Below are positions 34,743 through 44,080 of a DNA stretch of 64,000 bases, piece after piece (the stretch's first letter is position 1; every line of letters starts with the position of its first letter). The position numbers and the translations under genes are program-made. The stretch lies in assembly GCF_001458595.1 (NCBI RefSeq), contig NZ_LN890327.1, positions 264,178 to 328,177 of the forward strand. The letters are read 5' to 3'. This DNA is from Clostridium neonatale (GTDB taxonomy: Bacteria > Bacillota > Clostridia > Clostridiales > Clostridiaceae). The notes under the pieces were generated by a model. It was not told the DNA's origin, did not search any database, and was given only the letters and a program-made list of their open reading frames with translations.

Positions 34743-36392
34743 TTGATATGCATATATGATAAGAAAACCATTAAAGGTAATTTTGATAATAATGGACTTG
34801 GAGTTTTAAATGAATTAATTGTAGGTGAAGTTACAGAAGAGTTAAATGGTCAATATTATTTAGAAATTGAATATCCGGCAAATTCAAAGAAATCAATATA
34901 CTTTAAAGAGTTCAACATAATAAAAGCTGATGAACAATTATTTAGAATTTATAAAGTTGAAAAAGTACAAGATATAGATAAAAGAATAAAGGTATATGCA
35001 AATCATATATATTATGATTTAGCTAACTATTTTATTGAGGATGAAAGACCAACAAATGCTTCAGTAAAAACAGCGATGCAAAAAGCTATGATAAGCGATT
35101 TACCTACAATATATACTGTTGATAGTGATATTATTATTGCCAATACTTTATATATGGTAGAGATGAGTCCTGCTGAAGCTATGTTTAAGATAATAGATAG
35201 ATGGGGACAAGGTGAATTAATTAGAGACAATTATGATATAAAAATACTAAAGCAGAGGGGAAAAGATAACGGTGTACTTATCAAATATGGTAAGAATATT
35301 AATGGGTTAAAAATAACTATAGATACTACTAATGTGGTTACAAAATTATATCCTAAAGGAGCTAATGGAATAAAGCTTACTGAAAAGTATATTAATGTAC
35401 TCAATTGGGATAGCGACTTATACCCACCATTTCCTATAATAAAGAAAGTTGAATTAAAGGAAGCAGCAGATGAAGTTACATTAAGAAAAATGGCATCAGA
35501 GTTAGCTGAAACAATAGGATTAAGTTCAATTAATATACAAGTTGATTTTATTGAATTAAGCAAAAGTAATGAGTATTCAAAATTTAAAGATTTAGAGAAA
35601 GTAAATATAGGTGACATTGTAACTGTTAGACATAGAGAGTTTAATATTGATGTTAAGGTGAAAGTTATAAAAGTAAAAAAAGATTTACTTACTGGCATCA
35701 ATACAAAAGTAGAATTAGGACAGCCACTAGGTAATTTTCTGAAATCAATAGATCCATCAGCAATAATAAAAACAGCTACAGATGAGTTAGGAAATCAAGT
35801 TGCTAAGGTATTAACTTCTATGATGTACTACGCCAATCCAATAATACTAAATATTAGTACTACAGAAATTCAGCCTATGTATTTAGGGGTAAGTGCAGTA
35901 GCAAATACTAATTTATCTTTAAATTTAGCAATAAGCTGTAATGCAAGTAGTGAATGTACTTTGACAATTAAGATAGAGTTAGATAATGTCGAAATAGTAT
36001 TCAAGCCTAAGCAAAAACTGAAACAAGGTGATAATGTTATAGGGATACCATTAGGAATACCACAAGTAAATCAAGGAGCACATTATGTAGGAATATATTT
36101 AAAGGTTGATACAGGAACAGTAACCATACCTATATATAATATGCAATGTATGATAGATGGAAGAAATCTTCAAGGTGGATTAAGTGCAGAGCCAGCTCAT
36201 GCAGAGTGTTTTGAAAAAATAGAAATCATTGATATTAATAAGCTATATATTAATAAAGTTAATCATTATTTTAGAGATATAAACTTACAAGAGACAAGTA
36301 CAAAGTTATTTACTAGTAGCATAGGTTTCGATACAACAGAAATAATTGGAGAAAAGGAAATCTTCACAGAAGTAAATATAACTATGGAATAA
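34743..36392 (+). CDS. tail-associated protein (Tal / prophage tail endopeptidase family)
   Basis: A 549-aa protein. Residues about 1-330 match the prophage tail domain (VLNELIVGEVTEELNGQYYL, YANHIYYDLANYF, LYPKGANGIKLTEKYI, NIGDIVTVRHREFNIDVKVK). Beta-rich C-terminal domain. No clear peptidase catalytic motif seen, so it may be structural. TTG start behind GGAGGTGG. Confidence 0.85.
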   Translation: MICIYDKKTIKGNFDNNGLGVLNELIVGEVTEELNGQYYLEIEYPANSKKSIYFKEFNIIKADEQLFRIYKVEKVQDIDKRIKVYANHIYYDLANYFIEDERPTNASVKTAMQKAMISDLPTIYTVDSDIIIANTLYMVEMSPAEAMFKIIDRWGQGELIRDNYDIKILKQRGKDNGVLIKYGKNINGLKITIDTTNVVTKLYPKGANGIKLTEKYINVLNWDSDLYPPFPIIKKVELKEAADEVTLRKMASELAETIGLSSINIQVDFIELSKSNEYSKFKDLEKVNIGDIVTVRHREFNIDVKVKVIKVKKDLLTGINTKVELGQPLGNFLKSIDPSAIIKTATDELGNQVAKVLTSMMYYANPIILNISTTEIQPMYLGVSAVANTNLSLNLAISCNASSECTLTIKIELDNVEIVFKPKQKLKQGDNVIGIPLGIPQVNQGAHYVGIYLKVDTGTVTIPIYNMQCMIDGRNLQGGLSAEPAHAECFEKIEIIDINKLYINKVNHYFRDINLQETSTKLFTSSIGFDTTEIIGEKEIFTEVNITME

Positions 36393-36414
36393 AAATATAA
36401 GAGGAGGTGCAGAA

Positions 36415-37758
36415 ATGAACTATAGAGAGAGCCTAGCATATAGTAAAGACTTTATAAATGGGACAAATACTGAAATATTAAAAAAGAAAGCAATTGTACC
36501 TTATACAGGAACAGCAACAATAAAATTATTTGATTCACTAACAGGAAAGCAAACATATGAAGCTAAAAGTGAAAACAGAATATCAGCAATTTTTGGCAAT
36601 ATAGCTTATCTTGATGGTTTTTATTATCCAATTCTTGATAATAAATTAAATAATACTTTATACAGCATATATACATCATTACCTTTTAGAATGATAGCAC
36701 TTACAACAGGAGATATTGCAGAAGATTCATATGATTATTTTTCATGGGGAAGCCTTGTAGGATATGCGGATTGTCTTACTCCTTATAGTGGAAGTGATAA
36801 TTTACGGGGAACTGTAAATCAAGCGGAAACTATAAGAACAATAGATACTATGCACTATGTTATAGACTTTCCAACAAATGCAGCAAACGGAACATTTAGA
36901 AGTATATATTGGTCAGGAGGAGTTCCAGTTAATACACCTACAAATCCAAAATTGAATTACACGTATACTAAACAGACTTTAGAAAAAGGTACTTATGGTA
37001 CTTCTTTACCTAATTATAATATATGTACAGATGAAACCAATCTGTATGTACTGAAGGTTAGCTCAACAATTATATATGTATATGACAAGATAACTTATGA
37101 GAAGAAGAGTAATATAACTCTATCAGATACATCAATAGCTATAGCATATGATGGGGTGAATTTTTGGAGTTTATTAAGTACTGGTGCATTTAAAAAGTTT
37201 GATAAAGATTTTAAGGTTTTAAATACTTATTTAAAAAGTAGTGTGATAACCAATGATATACCACGTTCGCTACAGTTTTTTGATATAGCAGTAGATGAAG
37301 CAAGTATTTATATATCTTATAGTGGGTATAAGGAATCTTCAGGGAACTTGGCAAAAGGGTGCATAGCTAAATACGATAAAGATGGAACATTTAGAGAAAA
37401 ATCAGATATATATCAAGAATATATTTATAATTTTCCTATAACAAAGATAACTAATAATAAATTTATAGTAGTTATAAATAATAGTTTAAGTATGCAGTTA
37501 AATGATGATTTAAGTGTATATGGTAATTTAAATTCAAACTTAAAAGATTATAAAAGTATAGCATGGGATAATAGCACATCAACAATGTTCACATATACAA
37601 GTAATTCCTATGGGGAATTAAAGCAAGAATATATAATACCAGCTTCAGCACATACACTTTTACCAGAAACAGTGACAAAAGTACCTACTAATACTATGAA
37701 AATACAATATGATTTTACCTGTGAGTATGTTGAAGCACTAAGGATGCCAAAACATTAA
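36415..37758 (+). CDS. tail fibre / receptor-binding candidate (beta-propeller-like)
   Basis: A 447-aa protein downstream of Tal. Repeating short beta units (for example NLYVLKVSSTIIYVYDKITY, IAIAYDGVNFWSLLSTGAFK, DIAVDEASIYISYSGYKESS, IAKYDKDGTFREKSDIYQEY) look like blades of a beta-propeller. The last-structural-gene position before holin is usual for receptor-binding proteins. Neither family nor host receptor is identified. AGGAGG before the ATG. Confidence 0.65.
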   Translation: MNYRESLAYSKDFINGTNTEILKKKAIVPYTGTATIKLFDSLTGKQTYEAKSENRISAIFGNIAYLDGFYYPILDNKLNNTLYSIYTSLPFRMIALTTGDIAEDSYDYFSWGSLVGYADCLTPYSGSDNLRGTVNQAETIRTIDTMHYVIDFPTNAANGTFRSIYWSGGVPVNTPTNPKLNYTYTKQTLEKGTYGTSLPNYNICTDETNLYVLKVSSTIIYVYDKITYEKKSNITLSDTSIAIAYDGVNFWSLLSTGAFKKFDKDFKVLNTYLKSSVITNDIPRSLQFFDIAVDEASIYISYSGYKESSGNLAKGCIAKYDKDGTFREKSDIYQEYIYNFPITKITNNKFIVVINNSLSMQLNDDLSVYGNLNSNLKDYKSIAWDNSTSTMFTYTSNSYGELKQEYIIPASAHTLLPETVTKVPTNTMKIQYDFTCEYVEALRMPKH

Positions 37759-37785
37759 ATTGAATAACTATGGAGGGAAAAGAGA

Positions 37786-38196
37786 ATGAAAAATATTATT
37801 AATACATTTCAATTAATATTTACTACCATTGGAGGATATTTTGGATGGCTTTTAGGAGGATGTGATGGATTTATGTATGCACTGATTACCTTTGTTATAA
37901 TTGATTATTTAACAGGTTTAATGGTAGCTGTGCTGGAAAGAAAGCTATCTAGTGAAGTTGGATTTAGAGGTATTTTTAAAAAAGTATTAATTTTTACTTT
38001 TGTAGGGATAGGAAATATAATAGATGTTCATTTGCTCAAAAACGGTAGTGCGATTCGTACTGCTGTTATTTTTTTCTACATTTCCAATGAAGGGATAAGC
38101 ATTATAGAGAATTCAGCTAAGATAGGTTTACCAATACCACAAAAGTTAAAAGATATTTTAGGGCAGTTAAATAGGGAGGCTAAGGATGATGAATAG
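37786..38196 (+). CDS. phage holin (toxin secretion/phage lysis holin family)
   Basis: A 136-aa holin with about three membrane segments and the family motif ALITFVIIDYLTGLMVAVLE, then SSEVGFRGIFKKVLIF and FFYISNEGISIIENSAKIGL with PIPQKL. Forms membrane pores to release the amidase. Overlaps the amidase gene by 11 bp. Degenerate relatives lie at 47288 and 55859. Confidence 0.92.
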   Translation: MKNIINTFQLIFTTIGGYFGWLLGGCDGFMYALITFVIIDYLTGLMVAVLERKLSSEVGFRGIFKKVLIFTFVGIGNIIDVHLLKNGSAIRTAVIFFYISNEGISIIENSAKIGLPIPQKLKDILGQLNREAKDDE

Positions 38197-38872
38197 ATTA
38201 TGTTTTGACTATGGACATGGTGGAGAAGATCCAGGGGCTTGCTACAATGGAAGAAAAGAAAGTAATGATGTATTAAGTATAGGTAGAGCAGTAGCTTCAG
38301 AAGTAAGAAGGCATAGCGTTACTGTTGATGAAACAAGAACTTCAGATACTACAGTAAGTCTTACTAATAGAAGTGCTTTTGAAAATAAGAATACTTATGA
38401 TTATTTTATATCATTTCATAGAAACGCTTATAAACCTGAAAAAGCAGAAGGAGTTGAAGTTTACACATATTTAAATGCAGGAGCAAAAGCTAAAAGATTA
38501 GCTCAGGTGGTACAAAAATCACTAGTAGATTTAGGATTTACAGATAGAGGAATAAAGGAAGCTAATTATCATGTATTAAGAGAAACAAAATCATCAGCAG
38601 TTTTAATTGAGGTTGGATTTATTGATAATTCAAAAGATAATAGGTTGTTTGATACTAAGAAAAACGAAATAATTAAAGTTATTTCAAAAGCAATCTTAGC
38701 ACAAGTAGGAGTTGATTATGTTGAAACTTCAGCACCAACTCAAGCAGAAAATGGTCAAACTCGCTATAGAGTAATGGTTGGTTCCTATTTGATAAGAGAA
38801 AATGCTGAAAACCAGATACGGAAGTTAAAGGCAGCAGGCTTTGATGCGGAAATTATAATTTTTAATAAATAA
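38186..38872 (+). CDS. N-acetylmuramoyl-L-alanine amidase with SPOR domain (endolysin)
   Basis: A 228-aa endolysin. Residues about 4-175 are Amidase_3: FDYGHGGEDPGA (zinc His), a Glu in GRKESND, FISFHRNAY (second His) and SAVLIEVGFIDN (catalytic Glu). Residues about 185-228 are a SPOR peptidoglycan-binding domain (RYRVMVGSYLIRENAENQIR). Cleaves the stem peptide from N-acetylmuramate at lysis. Confidence 0.93.
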   Translation: MMNRLCFDYGHGGEDPGACYNGRKESNDVLSIGRAVASEVRRHSVTVDETRTSDTTVSLTNRSAFENKNTYDYFISFHRNAYKPEKAEGVEVYTYLNAGAKAKRLAQVVQKSLVDLGFTDRGIKEANYHVLRETKSSAVLIEVGFIDNSKDNRLFDTKKNEIIKVISKAILAQVGVDYVETSAPTQAENGQTRYRVMVGSYLIRENAENQIRKLKAAGFDAEIIIFNK

Positions 38873-38975
38873 TTCCAGTGATAAAAATCATATTTAGCAT
38901 GAGAACCTTCATAAAATATAACATTGAATGTAAGTATTTATAGCACTAATAAAATTAATTTTAGGGAGATATTAA

Positions 38976-39521
38976 ATGTTAAATATAAGAAAATTTATAT
39001 TAAGAAAAGAAAATAGAAAAACTAATATAGAGATTATAGAATCTGTGAATGATGAAATAGATTTAAACACACTATTTTATGTAGCTAAATATGGTGAAGA
39101 AATTAATCTAAAAATAAAGAATAATGATCTTTATGAGCAAGGCGTCTTTACAGCTTTAAATAGAACGCTACTACTGGATGGTATTAAACTAGATATTTCA
39201 CAATGGGCAGATTGGATAATTACAATAACACTAGTTCATAATGAGAAGGAATTAAAGGTTGCTGAATCGATAATATCAAATGAATATATCAATTGGGATG
39301 AAGATGGTGATTTTGTAAAACGTTATTCAAAATTAAAGTGGGTAGAGAAAGGAAATTGGTGCAAAGAAATTTATGATAAAATTAATTCTCTAAAGAATGA
39401 GATTGAAAGTAATAGAAAAAAAGCAGAACAAGAAATAAATATGAAAAAGCTTAAAGAAAAAGTTATAGATGAAGAACAAAATAAGAAAAAAAGATCTTAC
39501 TTTGAAAATATATATAAGTAA
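38976..39521 (+). CDS. hypothetical protein after the lysis module
   Basis: A 181-aa protein with an alpha/beta N-terminal part and a basic coiled-coil C-terminus (about residues 130-175, repeated KKAEQEI / KLKEKV). GGGAG before the ATG. It lies between amidase and integrase, a frequent place for lysogenic-conversion cargo. No family recognised and no membrane segment. Confidence 0.6.
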   Translation: MLNIRKFILRKENRKTNIEIIESVNDEIDLNTLFYVAKYGEEINLKIKNNDLYEQGVFTALNRTLLLDGIKLDISQWADWIITITLVHNEKELKVAESIISNEYINWDEDGDFVKRYSKLKWVEKGNWCKEIYDKINSLKNEIESNRKKAEQEINMKKLKEKVIDEEQNKKKRSYFENIYK

Positions 39522-39721
39522 TAATATTAATATGTTAATGGGGGAGTAAAAATTGATATCTCTATTAAAAGTATACGTATTTATTTGATTAGAGGTGTGA
39601 ATATGATTTTTACGACCTTTTTGTTTTAATAAGTAGTGTATATAATTATAGATAATATCTTGACTTCCTTCAAGCTAAGAGTGATGTATAGTAGTACATA
39701 TTTGGTAGAAAGGAGAACCTT

Positions 39722-41008
39722 ATGAGAGTAACTATTATAAAACCAACAGTGAATAATAAAAGGAAGAAAAAAGTATGTGCTTATGCAAGAGTTTCAACAG
39801 ATAGTTTAAGTCAAGGCGAATCGTTAGAAAACCAAATTCAGTACTATGAAAACATCATATCAAGTAATACAGAGTATGAGTTTATTGGAATTTTTGCAGA
39901 TAGAGGAATCACAGGAACTACTGAAAACAGACCAGAGTTTCAAAGAATGTTGGGGCTTTGCAGGAATGGTAGTATAGACTTAATAATAACAAAATCAATT
40001 TCAAGGTTTGCAAGAAACACAGCAATAATGTTACAAACAGTAAGAGAATTAAAAGATATAGGTGTAGAAGTTAGATTTGAAAAAGAAAATATAGACACTT
40101 TATCAGGGGATGGAGAGCTTATGCTTACCATCCTTTCTTCTTTTGCGCAGGAAGAAAGCAAGAATATAAGTGATAATATTAACTGGAGGTTTAAGCAGAA
40201 ATTTCAGAGAGGTGAACTTGTAATAAATGAAAAAAGATTTCTAGGTTATGATAAAAATCAATATGGAGAGTTAGTTATAAATCAAAGAGAAGCAAAAGTA
40301 GTTAGAAGAATATTTGAAGAATATTTGAGCGGAAAAGGAAGTTTTACAATAGCCAAAGAACTTGAAAAGGAAGGAATTCCTACAGCAGTAGGTGGAAAGT
40401 GGAGTGATACAACTATTTTAAAAATATTGAAGAATGAAAAATATAGAGGAGATGCTATTCTTCAAAAATATTATACACCAAATCATTTAACTAAAACCAA
40501 GGTAAAAAATAATGGGCAGATTGATAGTTATTATATTGAAGATAACCACTCACCAATAATTACAAGAGAAATGTGGGAACAAGTTCAAGAGAACATAAAA
40601 AGAAGAGCTGAAGAAAAAGGAAATATTCAAGGAGATACAGATAAATATAAAAGAAGATATCCACTGACAGGAATGCTATATTGCAGTAAGTGTGGATCAA
40701 GTTTAATTAGAAGAACTTGGAATAGTAAATTTAACTGTAAAAAGATTGTTTGGCAATGTAGTAATTATATTAGAAATGGGAAAGGTGCTTGTGAAGGAAC
40801 AAGGATAGATAATGAGACTGTAAGCAAGCTTAATATAAAGGAAGAAATTATTGTAAGGGAGGAAGTCAAGGATGGCAAGAAACATTACAGTTATACCTGC
40901 AAGAGCAAACAGGAGCAATTTAGCGGAGCAAGTACAGCAGCAGAAAAAGAAAATGGCGGCATATTGCAGAGTATCAACAGACCAATTAGAACAGTTATCA
41001 AGTTATGA
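39722..41008 (+). CDS. large serine recombinase 1 (phage integrase)
   Basis: A 428-aa large serine recombinase. Resolvase domain at about 15-165 with catalytic Ser25 (YARVSTDS), the DLIITKSISRFARNT segment and LTILSSFAQEESKNIS helix. Recombinase domain at about 180-290 and zinc ribbon with CSKCGSS and WQCSNYIRNGKGAC. AAAGGAG before the ATG. The final 137 bp overlap recombinase 2 in another frame, and the C-terminal coiled coil is short. Probably acts together with recombinase 2. Confidence 0.92.
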   Translation: MRVTIIKPTVNNKRKKKVCAYARVSTDSLSQGESLENQIQYYENIISSNTEYEFIGIFADRGITGTTENRPEFQRMLGLCRNGSIDLIITKSISRFARNTAIMLQTVRELKDIGVEVRFEKENIDTLSGDGELMLTILSSFAQEESKNISDNINWRFKQKFQRGELVINEKRFLGYDKNQYGELVINQREAKVVRRIFEEYLSGKGSFTIAKELEKEGIPTAVGGKWSDTTILKILKNEKYRGDAILQKYYTPNHLTKTKVKNNGQIDSYYIEDNHSPIITREMWEQVQENIKRRAEEKGNIQGDTDKYKRRYPLTGMLYCSKCGSSLIRRTWNSKFNCKKIVWQCSNYIRNGKGACEGTRIDNETVSKLNIKEEIIVREEVKDGKKHYSYTCKSKQEQFSGASTAAEKENGGILQSINRPIRTVIKL

Positions 41009-42284
41009 AGCACAGGTGAACTATTACACTAATTATATAAACGGGCATCCAGATTATGAATGTGCTGGTATTTACGCAGATGGAGGTATTTCAGGAACAA
41101 ATACTAAAAAGAGAGAACAGTTCAATAAAATGATAGAAGATTGTAAGGCTGGAAAAATTCATATGATAATAACCAAATCTATAAGTAGATTTGCAAGAAA
41201 TACTCTTGATACTTTGAATTATGTAAGAACACTTAAAGAACTTGGTATTGGTGTTATTTTTGAAAAAGAAAATATAAACACATTAGATTCAAAAGGAGAA
41301 GTTTTACTTACTATTTTAAGTTCATTGGCACAAGATGAGTCAAGGAGCATTAGCGAAAACTCCACTTGGGGAATTAGAAGAAAATTTGAACAAGGAAAAG
41401 TAGTGGTAAACCATAAAAAGTTTTTAGGTTATGATAAGGATGAAGAAGGAAACTTAATAATAGATGAAAAACAAGCCAAGATAGTAAGAAGAATTTATAA
41501 GGATTACCTCGATGGAAAAGGTTCAAATAGAATTGCAAGGGAACTTGAAGAGGACAGGGTTAAAGGCTGGAATGGTAAAGCTAAATGGTATGAGAGTACC
41601 ATAAGAGGAATATTAACTAATGAAAAATATAAAGGAGATGCCTTGCTTCAAAAGACTTATACAGTAGATTTTCTTACTAAGAAAAGGGTAGATAATAATG
41701 GTGAAGTTCCCCAATACTATGTAGAGGAAAGTCATCCAGCAATTATATATAAAGAAATGTGGGAAGCAGTACAGTTGGAAATGGAAAGAAGGCGGGTATT
41801 TGCTGAAACTTATGGTGTATTTAAATTAGACTATGCAACATTAGATAATCCTTTTGCAGGAAGAGTTATATGTGGATGCTGTAGAGGAGTATTTGGAAGA
41901 AAAACATGGCATTCCACAAATGAAGATTTCAGAAGAAAAGTTTGGATGTGTAGTAATAGATATAAAGTAAAAGGTGAAAAAGGCTGTCAAAATAAACACA
42001 TTGATGATAAGGTTTTATACCAGACGTTTATAAATACTTTCAATGCTATTATTGAAAATAAGGATTATTTTATGGAGAAGTGGGAGAAGGGAATTAGTAG
42101 TGAGAATATTTTGGTAAGGTATAGGTCAAAGCAGTTTATAAAAATTATTAAAGAAGCAGAACAAATTAAAGAATTTGATGTAAATTTATTTTTAAAGATA
42201 ATAGAGAAGATGACTGTGTTTGAAGGAGAGAAGATTATTGTAAGCTTGCTTGATGGAACTGAGATAGAGGTTGTAATTGAATAA
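40872..42284 (+). CDS. large serine recombinase 2 (phage integrase)
   Basis: A 470-aa large serine recombinase. Catalytic Ser35 (YCRVSTDQ), IITKSISRFARNTLDTLNYV, and LTILSSLAQDESRSIS. Recombinase domain from about 190, zinc ribbon with CGCCRG and WMCSNRYKVKGEKGC, then a C-terminal coiled-coil tail (FIKIIKEAEQIKEFDVNLFL). The upstream part overlaps recombinase 1, whose own transcript therefore carries its ribosome site (GGGAGG). Full-length and intact. Confidence 0.92.
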   Translation: MARNITVIPARANRSNLAEQVQQQKKKMAAYCRVSTDQLEQLSSYEAQVNYYTNYINGHPDYECAGIYADGGISGTNTKKREQFNKMIEDCKAGKIHMIITKSISRFARNTLDTLNYVRTLKELGIGVIFEKENINTLDSKGEVLLTILSSLAQDESRSISENSTWGIRRKFEQGKVVVNHKKFLGYDKDEEGNLIIDEKQAKIVRRIYKDYLDGKGSNRIARELEEDRVKGWNGKAKWYESTIRGILTNEKYKGDALLQKTYTVDFLTKKRVDNNGEVPQYYVEESHPAIIYKEMWEAVQLEMERRRVFAETYGVFKLDYATLDNPFAGRVICGCCRGVFGRKTWHSTNEDFRRKVWMCSNRYKVKGEKGCQNKHIDDKVLYQTFINTFNAIIENKDYFMEKWEKGISSENILVRYRSKQFIKIIKEAEQIKEFDVNLFLKIIEKMTVFEGEKIIVSLLDGTEIEVVIE

Positions 42285-42293
42285 TATATTAAG

Positions 42294-42335
42294 AGACTGG
42301 TTGTGGTAAATTTTATCATGGTCAGTCTTTTTTTC
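42294..42335 (+). terminator. terminator after the integrases
   Basis: AGACTG (42294-42299) pairs with CAGTCT (42323-42328), then a run of T. It closes the prophage transcription unit. Confidence 0.65.
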
Positions 42336-42339
42336 TGTT

Positions 42340-42370
42340 TTGAATACAAAGGAGAAGATAATGCTATAAT
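42340..42370 (+). promoter_or_regulatory. extended -10 promoter of the unknown four-gene operon
   Basis: TGCTATAAT (42362-42370) is a perfect extended -10. A weak -35 TTGAAT lies at 42340-42345 with a 19-bp spacer. It follows directly after the integrase terminator, so the next four genes have their own start of transcription. Confidence 0.65.
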
Positions 42371-42418
42371 TAAAATATTATATGTATTTTGATTGTATAA
42401 AAGAAATGGAGAATAAAA

Positions 42419-44080
42419 ATGTTTAAATTGGAAGAGTATATTGCAAAGAGAAAAAAGGAAGATAAAATTGATGAATTTGACTTTAAGAAACATTCAGAGA
42501 ACATGGCGAGTATTATTAAGTATGTAACTGATTATTTTAATAATTATTTGAACTTAGAGGATTACGATTATGAAATGGCAAAAACTCAGCAAACAGTAAA
42601 CAAGTTTAAGAATGGTATTCAAAAAAATTATCCGCAAACACATGACTATATAATTTCATATTATTTTGACAAAAAAATGAGATTAGATAAATATGTTACT
42701 AAAGCTTATGAAGAAATGAAAGACAGTGAATTATTTTATAAGGAAGAAGATTATAAAAAGGTTGCTGAATATGTTATTGAAAAAAAGTTAAATATTCCAA
42801 TGAATGAAATGTTATTTTCAAAGTTATCTTTAATGGCTCAAGAATATAAACAAGTTCAAAATGAATGTCCATCAATTTCAGAAATGAAGGAACTTGATAA
42901 TGCAATAGTGGATTGGGTAAAGAGCGTATATAGAAAATATCATGTGAATTTATTGAATTATGCAAGTGAGGTTGCATACCATTACTACGAAACTTATGTG
43001 GTTACGGAATATGATAGAGAAACGGAGACTTTTTATCATATAAATAAGTATGACTATAGATATCAAGAAAACCCATTTGATATTAATGATATTTACCATA
43101 GAAATGAGCATAGAGAGTTTATAAAGGATCATAAGGGTGAACTTGAAATGCTGATAATGTATTGCTGGTTAAAAGATGAAATAAAAGATCTGGATTATTG
43201 GCCGGAATATGTTCAACTTTCTCTTGACTCAAATAGAGTAAAGTTATCAAAAAGAAAGTGTGTGTTTATACCAGTTCAGATTTCTAATATTAATTATCCA
43301 GCTGAAATAGTAGCTGCTGGTAAATATATTGAAACTGTCAATGGATTAATTACGAAAGACCCAGGAGAAAACTATATAGTAAGGATATCTTATGCAAAAA
43401 ATAATGATGAAATATGGAAAGAGAAAAAGTCCTTAAAATCTTTAATAGAAAATTTACAAAGCAGCTTTAAGCGATATGGAGCACCTAGTCTTGTAGAATT
43501 TCAATCTCCATATAAAACAGTAGGGTATAGTAAGGAAGATTTTTTTGATAATTACCAAGCGTTTGAGAAAGGTTTATTTAGATTTACTAAGACTAAAATA
43601 GCTATAATAAATGGAAATATAAAAGGAAGTAAAGGAAAAGAATTTTTATTTTCATCTATAGATGACATTCTTAAGTTACACAATAGCTGTAAAGAATTAA
43701 ATTTAAGATTAAAATTATCAGTGGATTTCAACGATAGTAATAGAAAAAATATTTTGAAGGAAAAAATGGAAGAGACAATTAATGCTTTATCTTCAATAAG
43801 AAGTTTTATTGTGGGAATTCATCTTAATAATATTGATTCTTGGAAAAATTATAGAAGAATATTTGATGAAGATAGTAGACATGAATATATGAGTATTTAC
43901 GATTATCCAACAGTTGGAGTTTTTATGCAAGGGTTAGCGACTATTGTACAGGACAGCAAAGCAAGATATTTAATTCCGGAGAAAATTGATAATGAAGAGA
44001 AAATTGAAGGATTAATAGATGGACTATACCGTGCAGGTTTTTGTTTTGAAAAAGGTGGTGGTTTTGATGAAAAGCAGTGA
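42419..44080 (+). CDS. unknown protein, gene 1 of four-gene operon
   Basis: A 553-aa soluble protein that I do not recognise. The N-terminal half is helical and Lys/Tyr/Glu-rich. The C-terminal half (about 370-550) has alternating strands and helices (KIAIINGNIKGSKGKEFLFS, LKLSVDFNDS, FIVGIHLNNIDSWKNYRRIF, TVGVFMQGLATIVQDSKARY) reminiscent of a TIM-barrel-like fold, which is only an impression. No nuclease, ATPase or membrane motif is evident. GGAG before the ATG. Overlaps gene 2 by 14 bp, so the pair is coupled. Confidence 0.7.
   Translation: MFKLEEYIAKRKKEDKIDEFDFKKHSENMASIIKYVTDYFNNYLNLEDYDYEMAKTQQTVNKFKNGIQKNYPQTHDYIISYYFDKKMRLDKYVTKAYEEMKDSELFYKEEDYKKVAEYVIEKKLNIPMNEMLFSKLSLMAQEYKQVQNECPSISEMKELDNAIVDWVKSVYRKYHVNLLNYASEVAYHYYETYVVTEYDRETETFYHINKYDYRYQENPFDINDIYHRNEHREFIKDHKGELEMLIMYCWLKDEIKDLDYWPEYVQLSLDSNRVKLSKRKCVFIPVQISNINYPAEIVAAGKYIETVNGLITKDPGENYIVRISYAKNNDEIWKEKKSLKSLIENLQSSFKRYGAPSLVEFQSPYKTVGYSKEDFFDNYQAFEKGLFRFTKTKIAIINGNIKGSKGKEFLFSSIDDILKLHNSCKELNLRLKLSVDFNDSNRKNILKEKMEETINALSSIRSFIVGIHLNNIDSWKNYRRIFDEDSRHEYMSIYDYPTVGVFMQGLATIVQDSKARYLIPEKIDNEEKIEGLIDGLYRAGFCFEKGGGFDEKQ

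Larger units (their letters stand above)
5400..42340 (+). mobile_element. siphovirus-type prophage with serine recombinases (ends approximate)
   Basis: One continuous + strand phage genome: immunity, replication, packaging, head, tail, lysis and integration modules in standard order. About 50 genes are present, none obviously broken among the structural genes, so it may be inducible. The right edge is set by the terminator after the second recombinase and the left edge by the immunity genes. Exact att sites were not found. The four-gene cluster after 42.4 kb could still lie inside the element if attR is further right. Confidence 0.85.

Noticed and set aside
42285..42418. Search for the right attachment site
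   Set aside because: No convincing direct repeat with 5303-5613 by eye; serine-recombinase cores are too short to claim.
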